A stretch of 5,893 nucleotides of DNA from Candidatus Brocadiia bacterium (lineage in GTDB: Bacteria > Planctomycetota > PUPC01 > DSUN01). The notes beneath the pieces were generated by a model. The model was not told the origin of the DNA, searched no databases, and saw only the letters and a list, made by a program, of their open reading frames with translations. Below, one piece after another: positions 1-5,790 of the stretch. Position 1 is the stretch's first letter, and each line of letters starts with the position of its first letter. A program made the translations under genes and the position numbers. Where the stretch lies: assembly GCA_016782825.1 (NCBI GenBank), contig JADHXT010000241.1, forward strand, positions 1-5,893, read 5' to 3'.

Positions 1-1
1 G

Positions 2-703
2 ATCGTGGAGGTGGGGGCGCCCGATGGGCTGGTGTTCGCCTTCGACAAGGCCACGGGCGAGGTGGCGTGGAAAGGGGCGAAGGGCGGCAAGTTCAGCTAC
101 TCGTCGCCCGCGCTCGTCGGCGAGGGCGATGGCCAGAGGGTCGCGGTGTTCCACGCGTTCGGGCTGGGGGTGTTCGACCTGGCGGACGGCCGCGAGGTGT
201 GGCGCTATCCGTGGAAGACGTACGACCTGTGCTCCGTGGCCACGCCCATCGTGATGGGCAATCGCATCCTCATCTCGTCGGCCTACGGCCGCGGTGCCGC
301 GCTCCTGGAGATCGGCAAGGACAAGCCCGTGTGGTTCACCCGCGAGCTGATGTGCCACCACGCCACGTGCGTGCTGTGGAAGAGGCATCTGTATGGCTTT
401 CACGGCGACCGTCGGGACCCCGGCGAGCTGCGCTGCCTGGACGTGGCGACGGGCAAGGTGAAGTGGTCGCAGGGCGGCATGGGGAAAGGCACCGTGCTGC
501 TGGCCGGCGGCCGACTACTGGTGCTGAGCCAGAAGGGGGAACTGCTGGCGGCCGACGCCTCGCCCGACGGCTTCAAGCCGCTGGCACGGGCCCGCGTGCT
601 GCGCGGCCTGTGCTGGACGACGCCCGTGCTGTGCAAGGGGCGGCTCTACTGCCGCGACCTGCCCGGCGATCTGGTGTGCCTCGACCTGCGACCGCCGCGC
701 TGA
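2..703 (+). CDS. PQQ-like (BamB-like) beta-propeller repeat protein, C-terminal part
   Basis: The frame is open from the left edge, so the N-terminus lies outside the window; the GTG at base 5 is probably internal. The visible 233 codons hold repeated beta-propeller blades with the PQQ-type signature of an acidic/hydrophobic strand followed by TG-x-V-x-W: ATGEVAWK (bases 53-76), DGREVWRY, ATGKVKWS (near 448-471), and a closing blade GDLVCLDLRP. The last blade ends just before the TGA at 701-703, so the 3' end looks complete rather than truncated. Such proteins are usually exported or periplasmic, and in planctomycetes they are abundant, often with unknown ligand. The PQQ-type fold does not by itself show quinone binding, and no catalytic dehydrogenase residues can be identified in this part. 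The segment contains several Cys residues, including a CHHATC stretch near 355-372. The gene is followed by a recombinase relic rather than a co-directional partner, so the neighbourhood gives no clue to its role. Confidence 0.85.
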   Translation: MVEVGAPDGLVFAFDKATGEVAWKGAKGGKFSYSSPALVGEGDGQRVAVFHAFGLGVFDLADGREVWRYPWKTYDLCSVATPIVMGNRILISSAYGRGAALLEIGKDKPVWFTRELMCHHATCVLWKRHLYGFHGDRRDPGELRCLDVATGKVKWSQGGMGKGTVLLAGGRLLVLSQKGELLAADASPDGFKPLARARVLRGLCWTTPVLCKGRLYCRDLPGDLVCLDLRPPR

Positions 704-845
704 CCCGCCGGCGTCTTGGGGCTACTGCCCGGCAAACCTGGCCTGAAGCTCCTCGGTCTGCTCTTCCCGTACGGTCCGAATATCCATCCGCGGTTCGAAC
801 CCTACGTGGGCTGCGGGCCGAAGCAAGCGCCCGATCGGGTACTAC

Positions 846-1520
846 GTGCCACCCAGCAGGGAAGGGCGGTTCAACGCCGAAGCCTTCGACAATGAGGTCG
901 TGCGGGCACTGCGCGCCATCGTGACCCAGCCTGACATGTTCGCGGGCACAGTCGCCGAGGCACAGGCTGACCACGAGCGTCGCGCCGAGAATCTCGCCGA
1001 GCAGCACAAGATTCTGCGGAAGGAACTGGCGAATCTCAAGCTCCAGGAGGGGCGGTTGGTGGACGCCATCACGTCGGGCGTGTCCATCGAGCGGGTGAAG
1101 CAGAAGCTGGAGCAGATTCAGAGAGAGCAGGGGCAGATGGAGGGGAAGATCGCCGAGTGCAAGGCGCAGCAGGCCGCGCTGGACACGGAAGGACACGACG
1201 TTGACGTGTTCGCCGAGCTACGGCGTTTCTTCGGTGTGCTGGCGGGCGGGGACGGGTCGGAGTTCGTCAATGCGCAGGGCATCATCCACGCCATCGTGCA
1301 TCACGTGGAGCTTGACCGGGCAGCGAAGGAGGTTTCGGTGGCACTGAATCTGCGGAATGTGGGGGCGGTTTCTAACCCCCAGAACGAGCCAACGGCCACC
1401 GGAAGAGAGCCGGCAGCCGTCGTAAGTCCTGAAATACCCGTCGCGGTTAGACCGAAAGTTGATGGGGTGGCTGAGGGGATTCGAACCCCCGGCCTCCAGA
1501 GCCACAGTCTGGCGCTCTAA
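846..1520 (+). pseudogene. C-terminal remnant of a large serine recombinase
   Basis: The frame encodes the coiled-coil and distal C-terminal region typical of large serine recombinases (site-specific integrases/resolvases). Residues 10-31 match the post-zinc-ribbon helix (AEAFDNEVVRALRAIVTQPD). Residues about 36-112 are a long charged helix pair broken near residue 77 (ITSGVSIERV). Residues about 121-168 match the closing segment (ELRRFFGVLAGGDG, then IIHAIVHHVELD). The N-terminal catalytic domain with its nucleophile Ser and the four-Cys zinc ribbon are missing. Only 142 bases separate the frame from the complete end of the upstream propeller gene, so it cannot be intact. The GTG at 846 is merely the first start codon in a frame open from 747, and no ribosome-binding site is visible. 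The frame runs past the probable original end and over the tRNA-His gene in antisense, producing the tail GIRTPGLQSHSLAL, which is translated tRNA complement and not real protein. An expressed small coiled-coil protein is possible but unlikely. Confidence 0.72.
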
Positions 1521-1539
1521 CCAACTGAGCTACAGCCAC
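1463..1539 (-). tRNA. tRNA-His (anticodon GTG)
   Basis: On the - strand a full cloverleaf folds. The acceptor is GTGGCTG pairing with CAGCCAC (1533-1539 with 1467-1473). The D stem is GCTC/GAGC with loop AGTTGGTTA. The anticodon stem is CCAGA/TCTGG with loop CTGTGGC, giving anticodon GTG at 1503-1505. The variable loop is AGGCC, and the T arm is GGGGG-TTCGAAT-CCCCT with one G-T pair. The base before position 1 (1540) is G on the - strand and faces C73 (1466), giving the G-1:C73 pair that HisRS requires, here encoded in the DNA. CCA is also encoded (1463-1465). It lies 54 bases downstream of tRNA-Pro and shares its promoter. No U-tract terminator is visible after it. Confidence 0.97.
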
Positions 1540-1553
1540 CACAGTGTTGTTTC

Positions 1554-1570
1554 GCCGCGATGATCGCGGC
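1554..1570 (-). repeat. Hairpin in the tRNA-Pro/tRNA-His spacer
   Basis: GCCGCGA and TCGCGGC form a perfect 7-bp inverted repeat around a 3-base loop, in the 54-base spacer between the two tRNA genes. In the - strand transcript it would be a stable GC-rich stem starting 14 bases before the 5' end of tRNA-His (G at 1540). It is not followed by a run of U in either direction, so it is more likely a processing or spacer structure than a terminator. That role is inference. Confidence 0.5.
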
Positions 1571-1594
1571 CTGCCCGGCATCGTGGCTGGGCAC

Positions 1595-1672
1595 TGGTCG
1601 GGGTGGGCGGATTCGAACCGCCGACCTCGTGCTCCCAAGGCACGCGCGCTAACCAGGCTGCGCTACACCCCG
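1595..1672 (-). tRNA. tRNA-Pro (anticodon TGG)
   Basis: The - strand folds as a cloverleaf. The acceptor is CGGGGTG/CACCCCG (1666-1672 with 1599-1605), characteristic of tRNA-Pro. The D stem is GCGC/GCGC with loop AGCCTGGTTA. The anticodon stem is CGTGC/GCACG with loop CTTGGGA, giving anticodon TGG at 1635-1637. The variable loop is AGGTC, and the T arm is GGCGG-TTCGAAT-CCGCC. The discriminator base is A, and CCA is encoded at 1595-1597. TGG is the wobble anticodon that can read most or all CCN codons, so this is likely an essential isoacceptor. It is the promoter-proximal gene of a two-tRNA operon. Confidence 0.97.
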
Positions 1673-1674
1673 CC

Positions 1675-1686
1675 CGCCTCGAGGCG
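1675..1686 (-). repeat. 12-bp perfect palindrome at the tRNA operon start
   Basis: CGCCTCGAGGCG is a perfect palindrome ending two bases before the 5' end of tRNA-Pro. It begins about where transcription should start from the promoter at 1693-1720. In RNA it could fold as a 4-bp CGCC/GGCG stem with a UCGA loop. It could be a leader hairpin bearing on RNase P processing, a protein-binding site, or chance in GC-rich DNA. Confidence 0.4.
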
Positions 1687-1692
1687 ACCTTT

Positions 1693-1720
1693 ATTATACC
1701 GCACGCGACGGAGAAGTCAA
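1693..1720 (-). promoter_or_regulatory. sigma70-type promoter of the tRNA-Pro/tRNA-His operon
   Basis: Read on the - strand, a -35 box TTGACT (1715-1720) is followed after 16 bases by a perfect -10 box TATAAT (1693-1698). The expected start is near base 1686, about 14 bases upstream of the tRNA-Pro 5' end, which is the usual geometry for a stable-RNA promoter. This is one of the few AT-rich patches in the GC-rich window. It sits back to back with the def promoter, about 75 bases away. Confidence 0.85.
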
Positions 1721-1793
1721 ACGCACAGGAGGACTTGCTCTTCCCCTGTCCGCGAGCGGCGACGCGGCGTGGTCCCCGTGCCTTTTCGGCAGC

Positions 1794-1822
1794 TTGCTTT
1801 TTGACAGGGCCATTGCTATAAT
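1794..1822 (+). promoter_or_regulatory. Extended -10 promoter for def and the downstream genes
   Basis: A perfect TATAAT lies at 1817-1822, preceded by TG and one base (1814-1816), which is the extended -10 motif. At the standard 17-base spacing the -35 position holds TTGCTT (1794-1799), only a partial match. A perfect TTGACA at 1801-1806 is only 10 bases from the -10, too close to serve as its -35 for the usual sigma70 holoenzyme. The predicted start is near 1829, giving a leader of about 40 bases before the def start. No other strong promoter is evident before the three downstream genes. Confidence 0.7.
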
Positions 1823-1831
1823 CGGCCCTGT
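1804..1831. promoter_or_regulatory. Operator-like inverted repeat over the def promoter
   Basis: ACAGGGCC (1804-1811) and GGCCCTGT (1824-1831) are perfect 8-bp inverted halves separated by 12 bases. The -10 box lies in the spacer and the predicted start in the right half. Because the left half lies upstream of the start, it cannot be an RNA hairpin made by this promoter. A binding site for a dimeric repressor, with half-site centres 20 bp (about two helical turns) apart, is the simplest reading. The cognate protein is unknown. Confidence 0.5.
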
Positions 1832-1868
1832 AGCCTGTGGTTCGGGCTTTCCACTGCCTGTGTTTTCT

Positions 1869-2402
1869 GTGAGTGCGACCGTGGAGATTGTGCACTATCC
1901 CGATCCCGTGCTTCGCAAGAAGGCGGCCGTGGTGGCGGAGATCACGGACGAGGTGGTGGCGCGCGCCCGCGAGATGCTGGAGCTGATGTACGAGGCTCAG
2001 GGTGTGGGACTGGCCGCCCCCCAGGTGGGCTGGAGCGTGCAGCTCTGTGTGGTGAACCAGACGCCGGAGAAGCGCGCGAACGAGAGGGTGTGCATCAATC
2101 CCGTGATCGTGGACACCAGCGGCGAGGAGGTGTGCGAGGAAGGCTGCCTGAGCTTCCCCGAGGTGCGTGGGAATATCTCGCGTGCCACCCGTCTGACCTG
2201 CCGCTTCTACGATCTGGACGGCGAGCGCCACGAGGTGGTGGCCGAGGGGCTGTTGGCTCGCATGTTCCAGCATGAAATCGACCATCTGAACGGCAGGCTG
2301 ATCGTCGACCGCATGACCCCGGCGAGCCGGCTGGCCGTGCGGAGCCGATTGAAGGACCTCGAGCGGGAGCATGGGGCCCGCCGCGACCGAAGCTTGGTGT
2401 GA
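1869..2402 (+). CDS. def: Peptide deformylase
   Basis: The enzyme removes the formyl group from the initiator N-formyl-methionine of nascent proteins in the cytoplasm. All three family motifs are present: GVGLAAPQVG (residues 45-54, motif 1), EEGCLSFPE (90-98, motif 2) and QHEIDHLNG (134-142, motif 3). The predicted metal ligands are Cys93, His135 and His139, with Glu136 as catalytic base; this is a family assignment on visible residues. The length of 177 residues is normal. The start is chosen at GTG 1869. GTG 1881, giving MEIVHYPDPVLR directly, is an equally good family N-terminus, and neither has a convincing Shine-Dalgarno. A start further upstream at TTG 1794 is excluded because it would lie before the -10 box. 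The usual partner fmt does not follow in this window; a VWA membrane protein begins 33 bases after the stop. The gene is probably first in the rightward operon. Confidence 0.95.
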   Translation: MSATVEIVHYPDPVLRKKAAVVAEITDEVVARAREMLELMYEAQGVGLAAPQVGWSVQLCVVNQTPEKRANERVCINPVIVDTSGEEVCEEGCLSFPEVRGNISRATRLTCRFYDLDGERHEVVAEGLLARMFQHEIDHLNGRLIVDRMTPASRLAVRSRLKDLEREHGARRDRSLV

Positions 2403-2435
2403 CGTCTCCACTCTCCTTGCGAGGACGAGGGTCTC

Positions 2436-4784
2436 GTGATTCCACTGGCAGTGGCCGTCAGCCTGACGCGCGGATACCCGACCTGGCTCTTCCTCTCCCT
2501 GTTGTGTGTGTGCGTGGCTCTGGTGGGCGTGTTCTATATCAACCATGCGCGCACGCTGCCGCGATGGTACTTCAATGCGCTGCTCGCGTTGCGCGTCGTC
2601 GTGGTGGTCGTGCTGCTGCTGTTCATCTTCCGTCCCGAGCTCACGTTCCACCGCCTGTTCACGCGGCGGCCGGCGGTGTTGGTGCTGCTGGATGCGTCGC
2701 GGAGCATGAGCCACGCCGATGCGGGGACGGGGCAGCGCATCGATGTCGCCAAGAGCAACATCGAGCAGGGCGGGCTGCTGAGCAAGCTCGGCGACCAGTT
2801 CCAGGTGCATCTCTACACCTTCGGCGAAACGGCGGAGCCGCTTCGGCGGCGCGACCTGGACGGCGTGGAGGCCAAGGCCGAGGCCACGGACCTGACGGCG
2901 GCGTGCGACGCGGCCGTGGCGCGCCACACCGACCCGCGGCCCGCCGGCATCGTGCTCCTTTCCGATGGCATCGACAACAGCGGCAAGCGGCCGCTCGAGA
3001 AGCTTCCCGAACTGGGCATCCCCATCCACTGCGTGGCCTTCGGCGTGCGCATCGAGGAGCAGAAGGACTTCAAGAACGTGGCCATCACCGACCTGGTGCA
3101 CGACAGCTTCGTGGCAAAGGACAACACGACGGAGATCCAGGTGCTGGTGGACGCCATCGGCTACGGCAACCGGCCGGTGCGGGTGGTGTTTCGCGACAAG
3201 AAGACGGACAAGGAGCTGGCGTCGAAGGAGCTGGTGCTCGACACCAAGAAGGGCGCGCAGCGGGTGGTGATGAAGTTCACGCCCAAGGAGATGGGGCGGA
3301 TCGACGGCACCATCGAGGTGGCGCCGTTCCCCGAGGAGACCCGCACGGGCGACAACCGCAAGCCGATCACCATCAACGTCACCGGGCCAAAGATCAAGGT
3401 GCTGTACATCGAGGGCGTGCTGCGGGCCGAGGGCAAGTGGCTCATGCGCGCGCTCCAGACGGACCCCAACGTGGAGCTGCTCTACCTGGTGAAAAACCGC
3501 CAGGGCCACTTCCTTCAGCGCGGCAACATCCGCAACATCACCCTCAACACCATCCCGCAGAATATCGAGACGTGGAAGAAGTTCGACGTCGTTATCCTGG
3601 GCGACGTGCATCGCAGCCTGTTCACGAGCAACCAGTTGCTCGACGTGAAGGAGGCCGTGCTTGATGGCCGGGGGCTGCTGCTGATGGGCGGCGTGACGGC
3701 GCTGGGGCCGGGGGGCTACAGCGGCACACCCATCGAGGAGGTGTCGCCCGTGTGGTTTGGGGCGACGAACATCGGGCAGGAAGAGGAGCCCTTCTGCTGG
3801 ACTCTGACCGACGACGGCCAGGTGCACCCGCTCTTTTCGGGCACGACGCAGTATTTCGCGACCCGCGATGGTCCCGCCGAGGCCCCCATGCAGAAGCTGG
3901 CGGGCTGCACCCGCGTGGGCGCGCGCAAGCCGACGGCGGCGGACGGCGTGCTGGCGGCGCACCCCACGGCGAAGGGGCCGGATGGCAAGCCGCTCATCGT
4001 GGTGGCCGTGCACGGCGCGGGCGACGGCCACGTCATGGTGGTGGCGGCCGACACCACACACCGCTGGTATCTGCCCAATCGCGGCCTCGGGCGCGACAAC
4101 CCGTACATCAAGTTCTGGGCCCAGTCCGTCCGCTGGCTGGCCAGCGAAGAGGTGAAGCGCGACAGCAAGCCCGGCATCGATGCCTACACGGACAAGGGCG
4201 AGTACGAGCCGGGCGAGGAAGTGCGGCTCCAGGCCTACGTGCGCGACGCGCGAGGCCAGGCCACGAGCGAGGCCGTGGTCACCGTGTCGGTGATCGGCCC
4301 GTCGAAGGAGCGCACCCGCATCCAGTTGCCCAGCGTGGACGGCAAGCTCGGCGAGTACCGCTTCATCTTCCGGCCCACGTCGCCCGGCCGCCACGAGGCC
4401 GCGTTCGAGGCCAAGCTGGGCGGCGAGCCACTGGGCGAGCCGAAGACGGTGAAGTTTGCCGTCGGCCAGCCCGACCGCGAGATGGCCGAGCTGAGCCTGA
4501 ACGAGAAGCTGCTCAAGCAGATTGCCGACGTCACCGGCGGCAGCTACTGCACGTGGCTGGGGCTCAAAGACCTCGCGTCCGGCCTGGCGGCGGAGCAGGA
4601 CCGCAAGTCGGAGCCCGTGAAGTTCAAGTTCCAGGACGTCCTGTCCGTGCCCATATGCTGGTTCCTCGGGGTGTTCGGCATGTCCGTTCGGCCGATCGAT
4701 CTCGGCGACATCCCGTTCCTGCTCTTCTTCATCCTGGTGGCCGCTTGCGAGTGGACCATGCGCAAGCGAATGCAGTTGGCGTGA
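2436..4784 (+). CDS. VWA-domain, glutamine amidotransferase-like membrane protein
   Basis: This 782-residue protein starts with GTG 2436, preceded by a GAGG-type site at 2427-2430. Two membrane segments lie at about residues 17-36 and 46-66. A von Willebrand A domain follows at about 79-205, with the MIDAS motif DASRS (Asp86, Ser88, Ser90), a candidate metal-binding Thr154 in TDLTAACD, and LLSDGIDN (174-181). Residues about 215-315 look like beta-rich Ig-type sequence. Residues about 319-430 (KVLYIEG, FDVVILGDV, GRGLLLMGG) resemble a class I glutamine amidotransferase-like fold but show no nucleophile Cys at the elbow, so activity is doubtful. A second Ig-like region spans about 580-676, then a TGGSY segment (700-704), and a last membrane helix at about 757-773 ends in the basic tail RKRMQ. 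The bulk is probably periplasmic. Family members occur in planctomycete genomes, often near MoxR/DUF58 genes; none is visible here. Its function is unknown; an adhesion, envelope-sensing or assembly role is only inference. Confidence 0.85.
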   Translation: MIPLAVAVSLTRGYPTWLFLSLLCVCVALVGVFYINHARTLPRWYFNALLALRVVVVVVLLLFIFRPELTFHRLFTRRPAVLVLLDASRSMSHADAGTGQRIDVAKSNIEQGGLLSKLGDQFQVHLYTFGETAEPLRRRDLDGVEAKAEATDLTAACDAAVARHTDPRPAGIVLLSDGIDNSGKRPLEKLPELGIPIHCVAFGVRIEEQKDFKNVAITDLVHDSFVAKDNTTEIQVLVDAIGYGNRPVRVVFRDKKTDKELASKELVLDTKKGAQRVVMKFTPKEMGRIDGTIEVAPFPEETRTGDNRKPITINVTGPKIKVLYIEGVLRAEGKWLMRALQTDPNVELLYLVKNRQGHFLQRGNIRNITLNTIPQNIETWKKFDVVILGDVHRSLFTSNQLLDVKEAVLDGRGLLLMGGVTALGPGGYSGTPIEEVSPVWFGATNIGQEEEPFCWTLTDDGQVHPLFSGTTQYFATRDGPAEAPMQKLAGCTRVGARKPTAADGVLAAHPTAKGPDGKPLIVVAVHGAGDGHVMVVAADTTHRWYLPNRGLGRDNPYIKFWAQSVRWLASEEVKRDSKPGIDAYTDKGEYEPGEEVRLQAYVRDARGQATSEAVVTVSVIGPSKERTRIQLPSVDGKLGEYRFIFRPTSPGRHEAAFEAKLGGEPLGEPKTVKFAVGQPDREMAELSLNEKLLKQIADVTGGSYCTWLGLKDLASGLAAEQDRKSEPVKFKFQDVLSVPICWFLGVFGMSVRPIDLGDIPFLLFFILVAACEWTMRKRMQLA

Positions 4785-4790
4785 CCTCCC

Positions 4791-5759
4791 ATGCTTGCGA
4801 AGCTGTACGAACCAATCCAGCGCGAACTGGATGCCGTGCGCGCGGCCGTCGCGCTCGAGCTCGGTGGCCTGGACGCCCAGGTGCGCCCGGTGGCGGAGCA
4901 GGCGGTGGGGGCTCCCGGCAAGAGCATCCGGCCCGCGCTGCTGCTGCTGTCGGGCAAGGCCGTGGGGCCGGTGGGCGAGAGCCACGTGGCCGCGGCCGCG
5001 AGCATCGAGCTGATCCACGGCGCCACCCTGGTGCACGATGATGTGATCGACGAGGCCTCCGAGCGGCGCAGCCGGTCCACCGTCCACGCTCGCTGGGGCG
5101 GCAACGTGTCCATCCTGCTGGGCGACATGCTCTTTGCCCGGGCGCTGGAAACGCTGGCGTCGGTGACCACGGCCGAGCAGCTTGGGCTCGTGGCCGGCGC
5201 GGTGAGCGAGACGTGCGAGGGCGAATTGCTTCAGCTCTTCGGCAGCCGCGGCGATGCGTTCGACGAGGCCCGCTACTTCGAGGTGATCCGGAAGAAGACC
5301 GGCGCCCTGTGCGGCGCGGCCTGCGCGTTGGGCGCCGCACTGGCCGGGCAGCCGGCCGACGGTGTGGAGCGGTTCGACGCCTTCGGGCGCACGCTGGGGG
5401 CGGCATTCCAGATTGTGGACGACTGCCTGGACATCCGGGGCGACGAACGCACCGTGGGCAAGACCCTGGGCACCGACCTGCTGGCCGGCCGCTCGACCCT
5501 GCCCGTGCTCTACGCCCGCGACCACGCGTCGCCCGAGGCGCTCCACCACTTCGACCATCTGCTCGAACACCCCGAGTCGCCACATCAGCGCGTGCGCCTG
5601 GCCGCCATCCTGGACGACTGCGGTGCCTTCGACTACTGCGAACACGCGACCAGCCGCCTGGTCCACGACGCCACCGCCCAGCTCGACTTCCTGGGCGAGA
5701 GCGCCGCTCGCCAGGCCCTCGTGGGCATGGCGCAATTCGTGGCGCAGCGCGACCGCTAG
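4791..5759 (+). CDS. All-trans polyprenyl diphosphate synthase (IspB/HepT-like)
   Basis: This 322-residue enzyme condenses isopentenyl diphosphate onto an allylic diphosphate, extending an all-trans isoprenoid chain. The conserved regions appear in order: GKSIRP (43-48), the first Asp-rich motif HDDVIDE (Asp83, Asp84, Asp87) followed by RR (92-93), GGNVSILLGD (103-112), KKTGALCGA (168-176), the second Asp-rich motif QIVDDCLD (Asp210, Asp211, Asp214), and GKTLGTDLLAGRSTLP (223-238). The residues 4 and 5 before the first Asp motif are Thr79 and Ala78. Small residues there, rather than aromatic ones, are associated with longer products, so a quinone side-chain synthase is likelier than a farnesyl or geranylgeranyl enzyme. 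Exact chain length cannot be read. ATG 4791 lies 6 bases after the VWA stop with no clear Shine-Dalgarno, which suggests translational coupling. Length and C-terminus are normal. Confidence 0.92.
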   Translation: MLAKLYEPIQRELDAVRAAVALELGGLDAQVRPVAEQAVGAPGKSIRPALLLLSGKAVGPVGESHVAAAASIELIHGATLVHDDVIDEASERRSRSTVHARWGGNVSILLGDMLFARALETLASVTTAEQLGLVAGAVSETCEGELLQLFGSRGDAFDEARYFEVIRKKTGALCGAACALGAALAGQPADGVERFDAFGRTLGAAFQIVDDCLDIRGDERTVGKTLGTDLLAGRSTLPVLYARDHASPEALHHFDHLLEHPESPHQRVRLAAILDDCGAFDYCEHATSRLVHDATAQLDFLGESAARQALVGMAQFVAQRDR

Positions 5760-5790
5760 CGCTCCCCGAGGCGCGACAGGAACTCGCCCG

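Noticed and set aside
573..1196. A 207-codon - strand frame across the end of the propeller gene and the recombinase relic.
   Set aside because: It spans two unrelated coding remnants, is Arg/Leu-rich and shows no domain; it is best explained as a shadow.
1361..1380. GGGGG and CCCCC blocks as a possible terminator for the tRNA operon.
   Set aside because: The loop is 10 bases, the internal pairing is interrupted, and no T run follows on the - strand.
1461..1520. Protein tail GIRTPGLQSHSLAL of the recombinase frame.
   Set aside because: It is the antisense translation of tRNA-His, a well-known annotation artefact, not a protein motif.
1794..1868. A longer def reading frame starting at TTG 1794.
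   Set aside because: The extra 25 codons cover the -10 box and palindrome and have no counterpart in the family, whose N-terminus begins at the IVHYPDPVLR region.
2399..3664. A 421-codon + strand frame overlapping the VWA gene, and a similar one at 3752-5041.
   Set aside because: Arg/Gly/Ala-rich shadow frames offset from the VWA and polyprenyl synthase genes, with no recognisable motif.
1530..5735. A 1401-codon open frame on the - strand.
   Set aside because: It runs antisense to three well-supported genes and across tRNA-Pro. Its product is a His/Arg/Ala/Gln-rich string with no domain. Long antisense frames are expected in GC-rich DNA with strong third-position bias.
5760..5790. Possible terminator or promoter between the polyprenyl synthase and the last gene.
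   Set aside because: Only 31 GC-rich bases with no hairpin plus U tract and no -10-like sequence; read-through is more likely.
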